A stretch of DNA of 64,000 nt from Xanthomonas theicola (GTDB lineage Bacteria; Pseudomonadota; Gammaproteobacteria; Xanthomonadales; Xanthomonadaceae). Where the stretch lies: NCBI RefSeq assembly GCF_014236795.1, contig NZ_CP049017.1, positions 4,406,001-4,470,000 on the forward strand, read 5' to 3'. A program made the position numbers and the translations under genes. A model generated the notes under the pieces. That model ran no database searches. It was given only the letters and a program-made list of their open reading frames with translations, and was not told the origin of the DNA. Numbering within the stretch: position 1 is the first letter of the stretch; each line of letters opens with the position of its first letter. Of this stretch, positions 26,638-38,364 are shown one piece after another.

Positions 26638-28470
26638 ATGCCGACCGCCAAGACCCCGCTGGCCGCTTCCCTGTTGCTGGCCCTGGCGCTGTCCACGCCA
26701 ACGCTGGCCGCATCGCCGGCTGTGCCGCCTGCGGCCGCCGCTTCTGCCGCCGACGCCCGCTTCCAGGCCATCTACGAGAAGGAATGGGCATGGCGGCAGG
26801 CACAACTCGGGCAGGCCGACGAGGACAGCGACAGCAGCGGCGACAACCCGCAGCTGCCCGATGTCGGCACGGCGGCGCAGGCCGCGCGGTTGAAGGTCTG
26901 GCAAGACGTGCTGGCCCAACTGGACGCGATCGACCCGGCGCAGTTGTCGGCCGACAACCAGGTCAACCTGGCGGTGTACCGCCCGCAGATCGAGAACCTC
27001 GCCGCCGCGGTGCGCTTGCGCGCCTACGAGATGCCGTTCAATTCCGACAGCTCGTTCTGGTCGGACCTGGGCTTCATGGCGCGCCGCACGCTGCGCACCC
27101 CGGCCGAGTACCGCGCCTACATCGCACGGCTCGACGACGTGCCGCGCTATTTCGCGCAGCAGATCGACAACATGCGCGCCGGGCTCGCGCGCGGCTTCAG
27201 CGTGCCGCGCGCGGTGCTGGAAGGGCGCGACGGTTCGATCGCCGGCGTCGCCGAACTCAAGGACCCCACCGCCGCGGCGCTGTACGCGCCGTTCAAGCAG
27301 CTGCCCGCACAGATCCCTGCCGCCGAACAGCAGGCGCTGCGCGAACAGGCGCAGGCGGCGATCCGCGACAAGGTGATCCCGGCCTATGCACGGCTGCTGC
27401 GCTTCTATCGTCAAGAGTACGTGCCGCAGGCGCGCACCACGCTGGCCGCCGAGGCGCTGCCCGACGGCAAGGTGTACTACCAGCAGCAGATCCGCGAATA
27501 CACCACGCTGGAGATGCGCCCCGAGCAGATCCACCAGTTGGGTCTGCAGGAAGTGGCGCGGATCCAGAAGGAGATGGACGCGATCATCCAGCAGGTGGGC
27601 TTCAAGCCGCCGGCCGGGCAGCAGACCTTCCCGGCGTTCCTGCGGTTCCTGCGCAGCGACCCGCAGTTCTACGTCAAGACGCCGCAGGAATTGCTGGACC
27701 GCGCTGCGTGGATCGCCAAGCGGGTGGACGGGGAAGTCGGCAAGTTCATCGGTACACTGCCACGCGGACGCTTCACCATCGTGCCGGTGCCGCCGGAGAT
27801 CGCGCCGTTCTGGACCGCCGGCCGCGGCGGCGTGGGCACCTACTGGCTCAACACCTACGACCTGCCGTCGCGCCCGCTGTACAACCTGCCGGCGCTGACC
27901 CTGCACGAATCCTCGCCCGGCCACTCGCTGCAGGGCGCGCTGGCCGAAGAGCAGGGCGCGCAGCCGGCGTTCCGCCGCGGGAACTACATCTCCGCCTACG
28001 GCGAGGGCTGGGCGCTGTACACCGAGAAACTGGGCAAGGAGATGGGCATCTACCAGACCCTGTACGAGGATTTCGGCCGGCTCAGCTATGAGATGTGGCG
28101 CGCCTGCAGGCTGGTGATCGACACCGGCGTGCACCACAAAAGCTGGAGCCGCGAGCGGGCGCTGGCCTATCTGCGCGAGCGCACCGCGCTCAGCGAGCAC
28201 GAGGTCGGCACCGAGGTCGACCGCTACATCTCCTGGCCGGGGCAGGCGCTGAGCTACAAGCTCGGCGAGATCGCCATCATCGAGCTGCGCGCCGACGCCG
28301 AGCGCGAACTGGGCGCGGACTTCGACATCAAGGCCTTCCACGATGCGGTGCTGAAGCAAGGCTCGGTGCCGCTGCCGGTGCTGCAGCAGCAGGTGCGCGC
28401 GTTCATCGCCGAGAGCAGGCAGCAGCATCGGGCCGCCGCCCGAAAGCCCGCCGCGTCCGCGCCCGAATAG
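26638..28470 (+). CDS. DUF885-family exported protein (putative zinc metallopeptidase)
   Basis: A 610-aa protein with a Sec signal peptide (PLAASLLLALALSTPTLAAS). The long alpha-helical DUF885 domain has the metal-binding motif LHESSPGHSLQ (HExxPGH) near residue 423, then EGWALYTEKLGKEMG and PGQALSYKLGEIAI. The helical fold resembles M3/M32-like carboxypeptidases, but substrates of DUF885 proteins are largely uncharacterised. It likely acts in the periplasm. It stands alone between the RAYT locus and rpmB. Confidence 0.85.
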   Translation: MPTAKTPLAASLLLALALSTPTLAASPAVPPAAAASAADARFQAIYEKEWAWRQAQLGQADEDSDSSGDNPQLPDVGTAAQAARLKVWQDVLAQLDAIDPAQLSADNQVNLAVYRPQIENLAAAVRLRAYEMPFNSDSSFWSDLGFMARRTLRTPAEYRAYIARLDDVPRYFAQQIDNMRAGLARGFSVPRAVLEGRDGSIAGVAELKDPTAAALYAPFKQLPAQIPAAEQQALREQAQAAIRDKVIPAYARLLRFYRQEYVPQARTTLAAEALPDGKVYYQQQIREYTTLEMRPEQIHQLGLQEVARIQKEMDAIIQQVGFKPPAGQQTFPAFLRFLRSDPQFYVKTPQELLDRAAWIAKRVDGEVGKFIGTLPRGRFTIVPVPPEIAPFWTAGRGGVGTYWLNTYDLPSRPLYNLPALTLHESSPGHSLQGALAEEQGAQPAFRRGNYISAYGEGWALYTEKLGKEMGIYQTLYEDFGRLSYEMWRACRLVIDTGVHHKSWSRERALAYLRERTALSEHEVGTEVDRYISWPGQALSYKLGEIAIIELRADAERELGADFDIKAFHDAVLKQGSVPLPVLQQQVRAFIAESRQQHRAAARKPAASAPE

Positions 28471-28670
28471 CCGTCGCAGCGACGGGAGGGCGCCTTGGAT
28501 GATCCAGGATCCATCGCGGGGTCTGGCCCATGGCCGCAGCGTGTTTTCGAGACGGCGCCAGGACCTGGCTGGGCCGTCGCCTGTCCTTGAATGCGCCGAA
28601 GGATGGCGGCTCGGCCGCCGTCCTGTCCGGCGGTCGCCCCGCCGCGGTGCGCGGCGGCGCCGGCAAGTGC

Positions 28671-28699
28671 TTGCGAGGCAAGGGAAAGCCCTGCATAAT
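28671..28699 (+). promoter_or_regulatory. Sigma-70 promoter for rpmB-rpmG
   Basis: TTGCGA (28671-28676) and CATAAT (28694-28699) are spaced by exactly 17 bp, the best promoter-like pair in the 444-bp gap after the DUF885 gene. Transcription would start near 28706, leaving a leader of about 210 nt before rpmB. No riboswitch or leader peptide was recognised in that leader, and no gene in the rest of the gap. Confidence 0.6.
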
Positions 28700-28914
28700 G
28701 CGCGGCTCGCTGTGCCTGGTTCGCCCGGGCGGCGGTGCGGAAGCGCGAACGTCGCATCGGCCTGTTCCAGCGTAAGTGCTTGATTCCCAATGTCGCGTGG
28801 CAGCCAGTGCTGCCGGGGCCGCCGTCTCCCAGGCTATGGGCGACACCAATTGCGGATCCGTCCGCAAGAGCCCGGCCATCCATCGCCGGACTTCCCAACT
28901 TATCGAGGTGCGTA

Positions 28915-29151
28915 ATGTCCCGCGTATGCCAAGTGTCCGGCAAGCGTGTGCAGACGGGTAACAACGTCTCCCACGCCAACAACAGAACCCGTCGCCGCTT
29001 CCTGCCCAACCTGCACGAGCGCCGCTTCTGGGTCGCCAGCGAGAAGCGCTGGGTCAAGCTGAAGGTTTCCGCGCACGCGCTGCGCACCATCGACAAGAAC
29101 GGGATCGATTCGGTTCTGGCTGAGCTGCGCGCGCGCGGCGAAAAGGTCTGA
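28915..29151 (+). CDS. rpmB: 50S ribosomal protein L28
   Basis: A 78-aa basic protein with the full L28 pattern: [20 protein letters not shown] at the start, [17 protein letters not shown] and [10 protein letters not shown]. Family length and the following rpmG are as in most gamma-proteobacteria. A strong promoter lies about 215 bp upstream. Confidence 0.98.
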   Translation: MSRVCQVSGKRVQTGNNVSHANNRTRRRFLPNLHERRFWVASEKRWVKLKVSAHALRTIDKNGIDSVLAELRARGEKV

Positions 29152-29164
29152 GGAGCAAGCAATC

Positions 29165-29329
29165 ATGGCAGGCAAGCGTGACAAGATCCGTATGATTTCC
29201 TCGGCCGCCACCGGCCATTTCTACACCACGGACAAGAACAAGAAGAACACTCCGGGGAAGATGGAAATGATGAAGTACGACCCGGTCGTGCGTAAGCACG
29301 TGCTGTACAAGGAAGGCAAGATCAAGTGA
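29165..29329 (+). CDS. rpmG: 50S ribosomal protein L33
   Basis: A 54-aa protein: [40 protein letters not shown], then [14 protein letters not shown]. It starts 13 bp after rpmB with an AGGAG-type site and is followed by a stem-loop terminator. The zinc-binding cysteines of C+ paralogues are absent, so this is the C- zinc-independent type. Confidence 0.97.
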   Translation: MAGKRDKIRMISSAATGHFYTTDKNKKNTPGKMEMMKYDPVVRKHVLYKEGKIK

Positions 29330-29372
29330 TCGCCTGATCGCCTGATCGCCTGGATCGTCCTTCGAGGTCGTC

Positions 29373-29400
29373 GCCAAACCCGCCACAAGGCGGGTTTGGC
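29373..29400 (+). terminator. Stem-loop terminator after rpmG
   Basis: GCCAAACCCGCC and GGCGGGTTTGGC form a perfect 12-bp stem with an ACAA loop 43 bp after the stop. No clear U-run follows, so termination may rely on stem strength or Rho. Confidence 0.75.
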
Positions 29401-29522
29401 GTGTCTGGCGCGCTCCCGCCGCTCTCTCGCGCTCGACGCTCCTCCCGCGCCGGTGCGCCGAGGCGCTTGCGTTTGCCGACGCAGCCCGCAGAATCGGGCG
29501 ACTTGGCTTGCGAAGGGTCGCG

Positions 29523-30941
29523 ATGCTGCCGTTCTGGTTGGAAGGCACGTGGTTGCTGGCGCTGGACTGGCTGATCCGGCTGGTGGCGTTGTTGTGGATT
29601 CCCGCGCGTACCACGCCCGGGGCGGCGCGCAGTTGGCTGCTGCTGGTGGGCTTCGTACCGGTGCTGGGACTGCCGCTGTATCTGCTGCTCGGGCATCCGT
29701 GGCTGTCGCGGCAGCGGATCCTGCGCCAGGCGCAGGCCTCGCAGCTGATCCGCGAACAGCAGGTGCCGCTGATCGCGCTGCGCTGGAGCCCGCCTGCCGA
29801 TACCGCGATCGCCGAAGTGGTGCCGCTGATCGAGCGCCAGGGCGACTTCATGCCGACCCATGGCAACACCGTGGAGCTGCTCGACCGCTATGCGGTCTCA
29901 CTGCAGGCGCTGATCGGCGACATCGACGCGGCCGGCGAACGCGTGCACCTGCTGTACTACCTGATGTTCGACGACGCGGTCGGCGATGCGATCGTGGCCG
30001 CGCTGCTGCGCGCCGCCGCGCGCGGCGTACGCTGCCGCCTGCTGCTCGACGCGCGCGGCGGCCGGCGCGGGCTGCGCCGCTACCGCAAGCGCCTGTACGC
30101 CGCCGGGGTCGAGGTGCAGGCGCTGCTGCCGGGCGGCCTGCGCTGGCGCAGCAGCGGGCGCATGGACCTGCGCAATCACCGCAAGATCGCGGTGATCGAC
30201 AACCGCGTCGGCTACATCGGTTCGCAGAACCTGGCCGCCGCCGGGTTCGTGCGCGGCCATCCCAACCGCGAACTGGTGGCACGGGTACAGGGGCCGGTGG
30301 TCGCACACCTGGAAGCGGTGTTCGCCAGCGACTGGTTCATCGAGACCGGGCAGCGCCTGAGCGTGGCGGCCGGCACCGTGGTGCACGGCGCCGACACCGC
30401 CACGCAATTGCTGCCCAGCGGCCCGGCGTACCCGTTCGAGAACGCGCGCGATGCGGTCAATGCACTGATCCACCTGGCGCGGCGGCGGATCGTGATGGTG
30501 ACGCCATACTTCGTCCCCGACGAGGCCACGCTCAGCGCGCTACGCATCGCCGCGCTGTCCGGCGTGGACGTGCAACTGATCCTGTCGGAGAGCAGCAACC
30601 AGCGGCTCACCGCCTGGGCGCAGGAGGCGTATTACGACGAACTGCTGCGCAGCGGGGTCAAGATCGCGCTGTACCGGCCGTGCTTCCTGCATGCCAAGCA
30701 CCTGAGCGTGGACGAGGGCATCGCCCTGGTCGGCTCGATCAACCTGGACATCCGCTCCTTCGCACTGAATGCCGAGATCGGTGTGCTGTGCTACTGCGCC
30801 GAGGTGGTGCAGCGGCTGCGCGCGATCGAGGCGGACTACATGGCCGATGCCCGCGTGCTGTCGCTGCAGACATGGCGCCGGCGGCCGGCATGGCGGCGCA
30901 GCCGCGAGGGCATCGCCCGCCTGGCCGACGCATTGATGTGA
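29523..30941 (+). CDS. cls: Cardiolipin synthase (phospholipase D family)
   Basis: A 472-aa membrane enzyme that condenses phosphatidylglycerol or related lipids into cardiolipin. Two N-terminal helices (LLALDWLIRLVALLWI; WLLLVGFVPVLGLPLYLLLG) are followed by two PLD domains with HKD motifs, HRKIAVIDNRVGYIGS and HAKHLSVDEGIALVGSINLD. Both His-Lys-Asp sets are intact. ATG 29523 begins MLPFWLEGTW; a few upstream codons are open but lack family likeness. It is monocistronic. Confidence 0.92.
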   Translation: MLPFWLEGTWLLALDWLIRLVALLWIPARTTPGAARSWLLLVGFVPVLGLPLYLLLGHPWLSRQRILRQAQASQLIREQQVPLIALRWSPPADTAIAEVVPLIERQGDFMPTHGNTVELLDRYAVSLQALIGDIDAAGERVHLLYYLMFDDAVGDAIVAALLRAAARGVRCRLLLDARGGRRGLRRYRKRLYAAGVEVQALLPGGLRWRSSGRMDLRNHRKIAVIDNRVGYIGSQNLAAAGFVRGHPNRELVARVQGPVVAHLEAVFASDWFIETGQRLSVAAGTVVHGADTATQLLPSGPAYPFENARDAVNALIHLARRRIVMVTPYFVPDEATLSALRIAALSGVDVQLILSESSNQRLTAWAQEAYYDELLRSGVKIALYRPCFLHAKHLSVDEGIALVGSINLDIRSFALNAEIGVLCYCAEVVQRLRAIEADYMADARVLSLQTWRRRPAWRRSREGIARLADALM

Positions 30942-31057
30942 AAGCGCGCGGGCATGACAGCATGATGTCGCGGCCATGCGCGATCTTCGCCGCGACATGA
31001 ACGATGGTTCTTAAGCCGCGCGCGGTGCCGGCGGAGGCATCCCTTACAATTGCCGGC

Positions 31058-32491
31058 ATGAGCGAACCCTTGCCCAACGCATCCGATGGCGACTGCGACT
31101 GCGATATCGCCATCGTCGGCGGCGGCGCGGCCGGCACGCTGGCCGCGCTGCAGTTGCTGCGACAGGCCACGCGCGCGCTGCGGCTGCAGCTGATCGAGCC
31201 GCAGGCCGCGCTCGCGCAGGGCGTGGCCTATGCCACGCCCTGCGCGGAACACCTGCTGAACGTGGCGGCCGCACGCATGAGCGCTTTCGCCGAGTTGCCC
31301 GACGACTTCCTCGACTGGCTGCAGCAGCAGGCGCTGTATCCGGCGCTGGACCGCGCCGCGCTGGCGCAGACCTACGTGCAGCGCCGCCACTACGCCGGCT
31401 ACCTGCGCGCGCGCCTGACGCAGGCGCAAGCCGCAAGCCCGGCACGGCTGCAGTGGCGGCAGGACCGCGTGCTGGCGCTGGACCGCACCGAGCGCGGCCA
31501 GACGCTGCGGCTGCATGGCGGCGCGACGCTGCGCGCTGGCGCGACGGTGTTGGCGCTGGGCAACAGCCTGCGCCCGCTGCCGGCACGCGGCGGGGCCAGT
31601 CTGCCCGCGCACGTGCGCGTGGACGCCTGGAACTACGAGCGGCTGCGTGCGATCCGGCGCGAAGCCACGGTGTGCATCGTCGGCACCGGCCTGAGCATGG
31701 TCGACAGCGTGCTGACCCTGCTCGCCAATGCACACCGCGGCCCGGTGCACGTGATCTCGCGGCACGCGGTGCTGCCGCTGCCGCATGCCGAGCATGTCGG
31801 CCACGCCGAGGCCGAGTTCGATCCGCAGCCATTGTTGGCGCTGCCGCTGCGCCAGCGCTTGCGCGCGCTGCGCCGGCATGCGGCCACGGCGCAGGCGCAC
31901 GGCCTGCCCTGGCAAAGCGCGATGGAGCGGGTGCGGCCGCTGGGCCAGGCGCTGTGGCAATCGCTGTCGGCCACCGAACAGCGGCGCTTCCTGCGCCACG
32001 CCGCGCGCTATTGGGACGTGCACCGGCACCGTATCCCCGCGCCGGTGTTCGAACGACTGCAGGCGATGCGCCGGGCCGACCAGCTGCGCGTGCATCGCGC
32101 GCGGCTGGACACGGTGTTCCCGGTCGGCGCCTGCGTGCAGGTCAACGCGGTCGGTTCCGATGGCCTGGCGCTGCAGCTGGACGCCCACTACCTGGTCAAC
32201 GCCACCGGCGTGGAGCTGCGCGCGCAGACCATGCGCAACCCGCTGTTGCACCAGCTGCTGGGTTGCGGCCACGCCGCGCCCGGCCCACACGGCATCGGCA
32301 TCGCCACCGCGGCCGATGGCGCGCTGCTCGACGCCGACGGCCAGGCCGATCCGCGCCTGCGCGTGCTCGGCAGCCTGCGCATCGGCAGCCTGTGGGAAAG
32401 CCTGGCGATCCCGGAGCTGCGGGTGCAGGCACAGCAGCAGGCGCAGGCGTTGCTGTCCGAGCTCTTCCCGGTGCGCGCCGACGCAGGCTGA
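31058..32491 (+). CDS. FAD/NAD(P)-binding oxidoreductase of the NAD_binding_9 type
   Basis: A 477-aa protein with an N-terminal dinucleotide fold (DIAIVGGGAAGTLAALQLL) and ALAQGVAYATP...HLLNVAAARMSAF, typical of the hydroxyacylglutathione-hydrolase-unrelated 'FAD-NAD(P)-binding' family (PF13454). A second GTGLSMVD motif follows at about residue 209. No membrane segments. Substrate is unknown. A TTACAAT box lies about 13 bp before the ATG and could be an extended -10 for a short leader. It converges on the MFS gene with a REP pair between. Confidence 0.8.
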   Translation: MSEPLPNASDGDCDCDIAIVGGGAAGTLAALQLLRQATRALRLQLIEPQAALAQGVAYATPCAEHLLNVAAARMSAFAELPDDFLDWLQQQALYPALDRAALAQTYVQRRHYAGYLRARLTQAQAASPARLQWRQDRVLALDRTERGQTLRLHGGATLRAGATVLALGNSLRPLPARGGASLPAHVRVDAWNYERLRAIRREATVCIVGTGLSMVDSVLTLLANAHRGPVHVISRHAVLPLPHAEHVGHAEAEFDPQPLLALPLRQRLRALRRHAATAQAHGLPWQSAMERVRPLGQALWQSLSATEQRRFLRHAARYWDVHRHRIPAPVFERLQAMRRADQLRVHRARLDTVFPVGACVQVNAVGSDGLALQLDAHYLVNATGVELRAQTMRNPLLHQLLGCGHAAPGPHGIGIATAADGALLDADGQADPRLRVLGSLRIGSLWESLAIPELRVQAQQQAQALLSELFPVRADAG

Positions 32492-32542
32492 GACCGCGCC
32501 GGGCGGTTGTCGTCACCATGGCGATGCGACGTCGGGGATCCC

Positions 32543-32610
32543 TGTGCAGGAGCGGCGTCAGCCGCGACGGACACGACCGTGAACGCCTGTCGTGGCCGAA
32601 GCCTCCTACG
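32543..32610. repeat. Head-to-head REP pair between convergent genes
   Basis: A forward REP at 32543-32570 (GCGGC-GTCA-GCCGC stem) faces an inverted REP at 32589-32609, whose minus-strand head GTAGGAGGCTTCGGCC provides the TAG stop of the MFS gene. Such pairs are typical RAYT-related units at gene 3' ends. Confidence 0.65.
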
Positions 32611-34129
32611 CTGAAGCAGCAACGCGCTGCGCGTTGCGCCCGAGCAGCGCGTAGATCGCGAGCGCCGACAGCGCGGTGATCGCCGCCAGCGTCCGCGCCA
32701 GCACCGCGAAGCCATCTGCGTAGATGTGCCGCAATTGCGCCACGGACGCGGCGCTGCCCGCCTGCACCGCCTGCGCCAGATCGCCCGCGGCCAGGCGTTG
32801 CGCGGTCTCCGCGACGACCGCGCCGGCCGCGGTCGGCGCCAGTGCCGCCAGCCGCGCGTGGAGCAGGCCGGCCAGCACTCCGGCCACGCTCGCCAGCGCG
32901 ATGCCCTCGCCGGCCACGCGCAGGGTGCCGAAGATGCCGGCAGCCATGCCGGCACGCTCCTTCGGCACCACGCTGACCGACAGCGCGTCCATCAGTCCCC
33001 ACGGCAACGCGGTGCCGGCGCCGATCAGCAACAAGGCCGGCAGCGCCTGCGCCGGAGGACGCGCGCTGAGCCAGCACAGGCCGACCGCGGCCACTGCCAA
33101 CCCGGCCGCGGACAGCGCGCCCGGGGCGATGCGCTGCGCCAGCGCGGCGGCCAGGCGCGGCACCAGCAGCATCGGCGCCGACAACGCCAGCATGGTCAGG
33201 CCGGCTTCGCTGGCGCCCTGGCCGTCCACCCCGATCAGCCGCAGCGGCAGCAACACCAGCAGCACCACGTAGCTGTAGCAGGTGGCCACCGGCAGCAACT
33301 GCACGCCGACGAAGCGCCGGTAGCGGAACAGGCTCAGGTCCAGCATCGGCCGCCGGCTGCGCCGCTCGATGCGCACGAAGCCGATCAGCAGCGCCAGGGC
33401 GGCACCCAGCAATCCCAGCGTCGGTGCGCTGTGCCAGCCGCTGTGCGGGCCCTGGATCAGGCCTGCGGTGAATGCCGCCAGCGCCGCACTGAAGCACAGC
33501 GCGCCGGCGCGGTCGGCCGGTCCCGGCGCCGGATCGCGCGATTCGCCCAGGCAGCGTGCGCCGACAGCCCATGCCAGTGCCGCCAGCGCGGCCAGCCCAA
33601 GGAAGATCGCGTGCCAGCCCAGATGCTCGATCAGCAGTCCGGCCGCCAGCGGGCCGAACGCCAGGCCGGTGCCGAAGGTGGTGCCGAGCAGGCTGAACGC
33701 GCGTGCCCGCGCCGCGCCGTCGTACAGCTGCGCCAGCGCGGCGGTGCCGGCGGCCAGCGCCGCGGCTGCGCCCACGCCCTGCAGCGCGCGCAGTAGGTCG
33801 ATCGCCGCCACCGAGCCGGCCAGGCCGACGCCCAGCGACGCGGCGCCGAACAGGCCAAGCCCGCCCAGGAACACGCGCTTGCGTCCGTGCCGGTCGGCCA
33901 GCGCGCCGGCGGCGAGCAGCAAGCTGCCGAAGCTCAGCATGAAGGCATTGGTGATCCAGGCCAGCGCCAGCGCGTCGCCGCCGAGCGCAGCGCCGATCGT
34001 CGGCGTGGCGACCGCGCCGCCGGAGAAGTTCAACGGCAAGGCCAAAGCCGCCAGGCAGACTGCGGCGAGCGCGGCGCCGCGTCGTGCCGGCGGGGTGGAC
34101 GGGAGAGGCTGGGACGTGCGGAGAGTCAT
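32606..34129 (-). CDS. MFS drug exporter-like protein (EmrB/QacA type, 14 helices)
   Basis: A 507-aa inner-membrane protein with about fourteen hydrophobic segments. Motifs include LDxT-like region replaced by GGAVATPTIGAALGG, the A motif GALADRHGRKRVFLGGL, and motif C-like GTTFGTGLAFGPLAAGLL. It is divergent from a LysR regulator, a common drug-efflux arrangement. Substrates cannot be predicted. Its stop codon lies in a REP. Confidence 0.86.
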   Translation of the reverse strand: MTLRTSQPLPSTPPARRGAALAAVCLAALALPLNFSGGAVATPTIGAALGGDALALAWITNAFMLSFGSLLLAAGALADRHGRKRVFLGGLGLFGAASLGVGLAGSVAAIDLLRALQGVGAAAALAAGTAALAQLYDGAARARAFSLLGTTFGTGLAFGPLAAGLLIEHLGWHAIFLGLAALAALAWAVGARCLGESRDPAPGPADRAGALCFSAALAAFTAGLIQGPHSGWHSAPTLGLLGAALALLIGFVRIERRSRRPMLDLSLFRYRRFVGVQLLPVATCYSYVVLLVLLPLRLIGVDGQGASEAGLTMLALSAPMLLVPRLAAALAQRIAPGALSAAGLAVAAVGLCWLSARPPAQALPALLLIGAGTALPWGLMDALSVSVVPKERAGMAAGIFGTLRVAGEGIALASVAGVLAGLLHARLAALAPTAAGAVVAETAQRLAAGDLAQAVQAGSAASVAQLRHIYADGFAVLARTLAAITALSALAIYALLGRNAQRVAASA

Positions 34130-34246
34130 TGCGGACGGCTCGGTTGGCGGGTGTGGGGATCGTCACTAGAGATAAAGCGGCAGGAATGGTCGAAAAAGAC
34201 CGGCGATCGCCAGAGATGCCGGAGAATAATTCCGTAATATCCGCGC

Positions 34247-35128
34247 ATGGATCGTCTGACCGGCATCGTCGCCTTCGTCCGTGCCGCCGAGCAGCTGAGC
34301 TTCGTCGGTGCCGGTCGCGTGCTCGGCATCTCGGCCTCGGCGGTGGGCAAGAGCGTGGCCGCGCTGGAGCGCGAGCTGGGCGTGCGCCTGTTGCAGCGGA
34401 CCACGCGCCGCATCGCGCTGACCGCAGAAGGGCGCTTGTTCTTCGAGCGGTGTCAGCGTGTGCTGGAGGACCTGCGCGAGGCCGAGAGCGCGCTGTCGCA
34501 GACGCTGCAGGCGCCGCGCGGATTGCTGCGGGTGGGCCTGCCGACCATCGGCTACCGCTTCCTGCTGCCGCTGCTGCCCGAATTCCGCCAGCGCTATCCG
34601 CAGGTGGAATTAGAACTGGAATTTGACGACCGCCTGGTCGACGTGGTCGAGCGCGGGCTGGATGCGGTGATCCGCAGCGGCACGCAGGCCGATTCCAGCC
34701 TGATGTCGCGGCGCCTGGGACCGTTCCGTTTCTGCATCTGCGCCGCGCCCGACTACCTGCGCCGCCGTGGCGTGCCGCAGGCGCCGGCGCAACTGGCCGC
34801 GCACGACACCGTGCGCTTCCGCTTTCCCACCACCGGCAAGCTGCACGTGTGGCCCTTGTCCGAAACGGCGCCGCTGCCGCCGGCGGTGTTGACCTGCAAC
34901 AACATGGAGGCGCTGCGTGCCGCGGCGATCGGCGGCATGGGCATCGGCTGCATGCCCGAATTCCTGGCGCGCGACGCGCTCGCCGATGGCCGCCTGCAGC
35001 GCCTGCTCGACGGCTATCTGGGTGATAGCGGCCAGTTCTTCGTGCTGTGGCCGTCCAGCCGGCAGTTGTCGCCGAAGTTACGCGCGCTCGTGGATTTCGT
35101 CGCCGAGCGGCTGTTCCCAACGCCGTGA
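34247..35128 (+). CDS. LysR-family regulator divergent from the MFS exporter
   Basis: A 293-aa protein with an N-terminal winged HTH (FVRAAEQLSFVGAGRVLGIS, SAVGKSVAALERELGVRLLQ) and a type 2 periplasmic-binding effector domain starting about residue 90 (RGLLRVGLPTIGYRFLLPLL). The 117-bp divergent spacer holds an AT-rich stretch (AATAATTCCGTAATAT) just before the start, a possible T-N11-A site. It probably regulates the exporter and itself. Confidence 0.9.
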   Translation: MDRLTGIVAFVRAAEQLSFVGAGRVLGISASAVGKSVAALERELGVRLLQRTTRRIALTAEGRLFFERCQRVLEDLREAESALSQTLQAPRGLLRVGLPTIGYRFLLPLLPEFRQRYPQVELELEFDDRLVDVVERGLDAVIRSGTQADSSLMSRRLGPFRFCICAAPDYLRRRGVPQAPAQLAAHDTVRFRFPTTGKLHVWPLSETAPLPPAVLTCNNMEALRAAAIGGMGIGCMPEFLARDALADGRLQRLLDGYLGDSGQFFVLWPSSRQLSPKLRALVDFVAERLFPTP

Positions 35129-35208
35129 ACGCGGCGCAGTCGCGGCTTTTCGCGATTCCGCCGCTCCGGTCGCAGCCGATGCGCCGCCGCAACCGGTAAA
35201 ATGTCCGG

Positions 35209-37410
<2,202 letters not shown>

Positions 37411-37437
37411 GGCCTGTTAACACTAAACCAACCTGAG

Positions 37438-38080
37438 AGTTCCCCCGGCTCTGCCGGGGAGGCAGTAGAAGTTTGACGTATCCGGGAGTCCATCCCGGAG
37501 ACTCCGCAACGTGAGCGGCCAAGCACACGAGACGGAGAAACCGAGATGGATGAGTTTGAGAGCTTAAGTCACACCAGGTGGGAGTGTCTGTACCACGTTG
37601 TGTTCATACCGAAGTGTCGCCGTAAGACACTGTATGTGGGTCTGAGGAAGCATCTAGGAGAGGTGTTCCGGCGATTGGCCGAGCAGAAGGAGAGCCGGGT
37701 CGAGGAGGGCCATCTGATGCCAGATCACGTCCATATGCTGTTGAAGATTCCGCCGAAGTAGGCGGTGTCGCAGGTGGTGGGCTATATCAAGGGCAAGAGC
37801 GCCATCCACCTAGCGCGGGTGTATGTGGAGCGGAAGCGGAACTTTGTAGGGCAGAGCTTCTGGGCGCGAGGTTACTTCGTTACGAGGGTAGGTCGGGATG
37901 AAGGGTTGATCGGGGCATACATCCAGAACCAAGAGGCGGAAGATCGGCGCTTGGACCAATTGCAGTTGCTGAGGTAGTCGGCCACCTTCAGGTGGCCCTA
38001 ACAAGGGAGGCGCGTAGCGCTCCCGCAGCCGCTTTGAGCGGCTCACATCTCTAAAGCCCCCGGCTTTGCCGGGGGATATT
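37438..38080 (+). mobile_element. IS200/IS605-group element with terminal hairpins
   Basis: The left-end hairpin at 37442-37459 (CCCCCGGCTCTGCCGGGG) and right-end hairpin at 38057-38075 (CCCCCGGCTTTGCCGGGGG) are near-identical, as expected for single-strand transposition. Further hairpins lie after the gene (GGCCACC/GGTGGCC at 37981-37998). There is no inverted terminal repeat or target duplication, consistent with the family. Exact borders are not certain. Confidence 0.75.
37546..37977 (+). pseudogene. tnpA: IS200-type Y1 transposase with an in-frame TAG
   Basis: The frame reads MDEFESLSHTRWECLYHVVF, then the His-x-His metal motif MPDHVHMLLKIPPK, a TAG at 37759-37761, and continues in the same frame as VSQVVGYIKGKSAIHLA. 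The catalytic Tyr is in AYIQNQEAED. Relatives have Tyr at the stop position (KYAVSQVVGYIKGKS), so one base made a nonsense codon. Everything else, about 143 codons, is intact. Confidence 0.85.
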
Positions 38081-38364
38081 TACTTCAACGAGAGAGGGCC
38101 ATGCTCATGTGATCGTAAGCCAACAGCGCGGCGATAATCAACCCGCGCATCGCCGGAATCACGCTCAATGAGCATAAGCAACTTGCCTTGCCAAGCCGGC
38201 GGACGCTATAAAAAAAAGAACATCGATGAAATGCCAAGCCGCGCGCGCCACCCGCGTCGCCCGGACCCGCAACCAGGCTGGTATCGCCGAGGCCGTCGAT
38301 CGGCCTTCGCCGATCCGCTGGTCGCCGCCGACAGCACGCTCCACGCGGCTGCTGATGCTCCGAC

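Noticed and set aside
28471..28914. A gene or riboswitch before rpmB
   Set aside because: Open frames there lack a start site and family likeness; only a sigma-70 promoter is supported.
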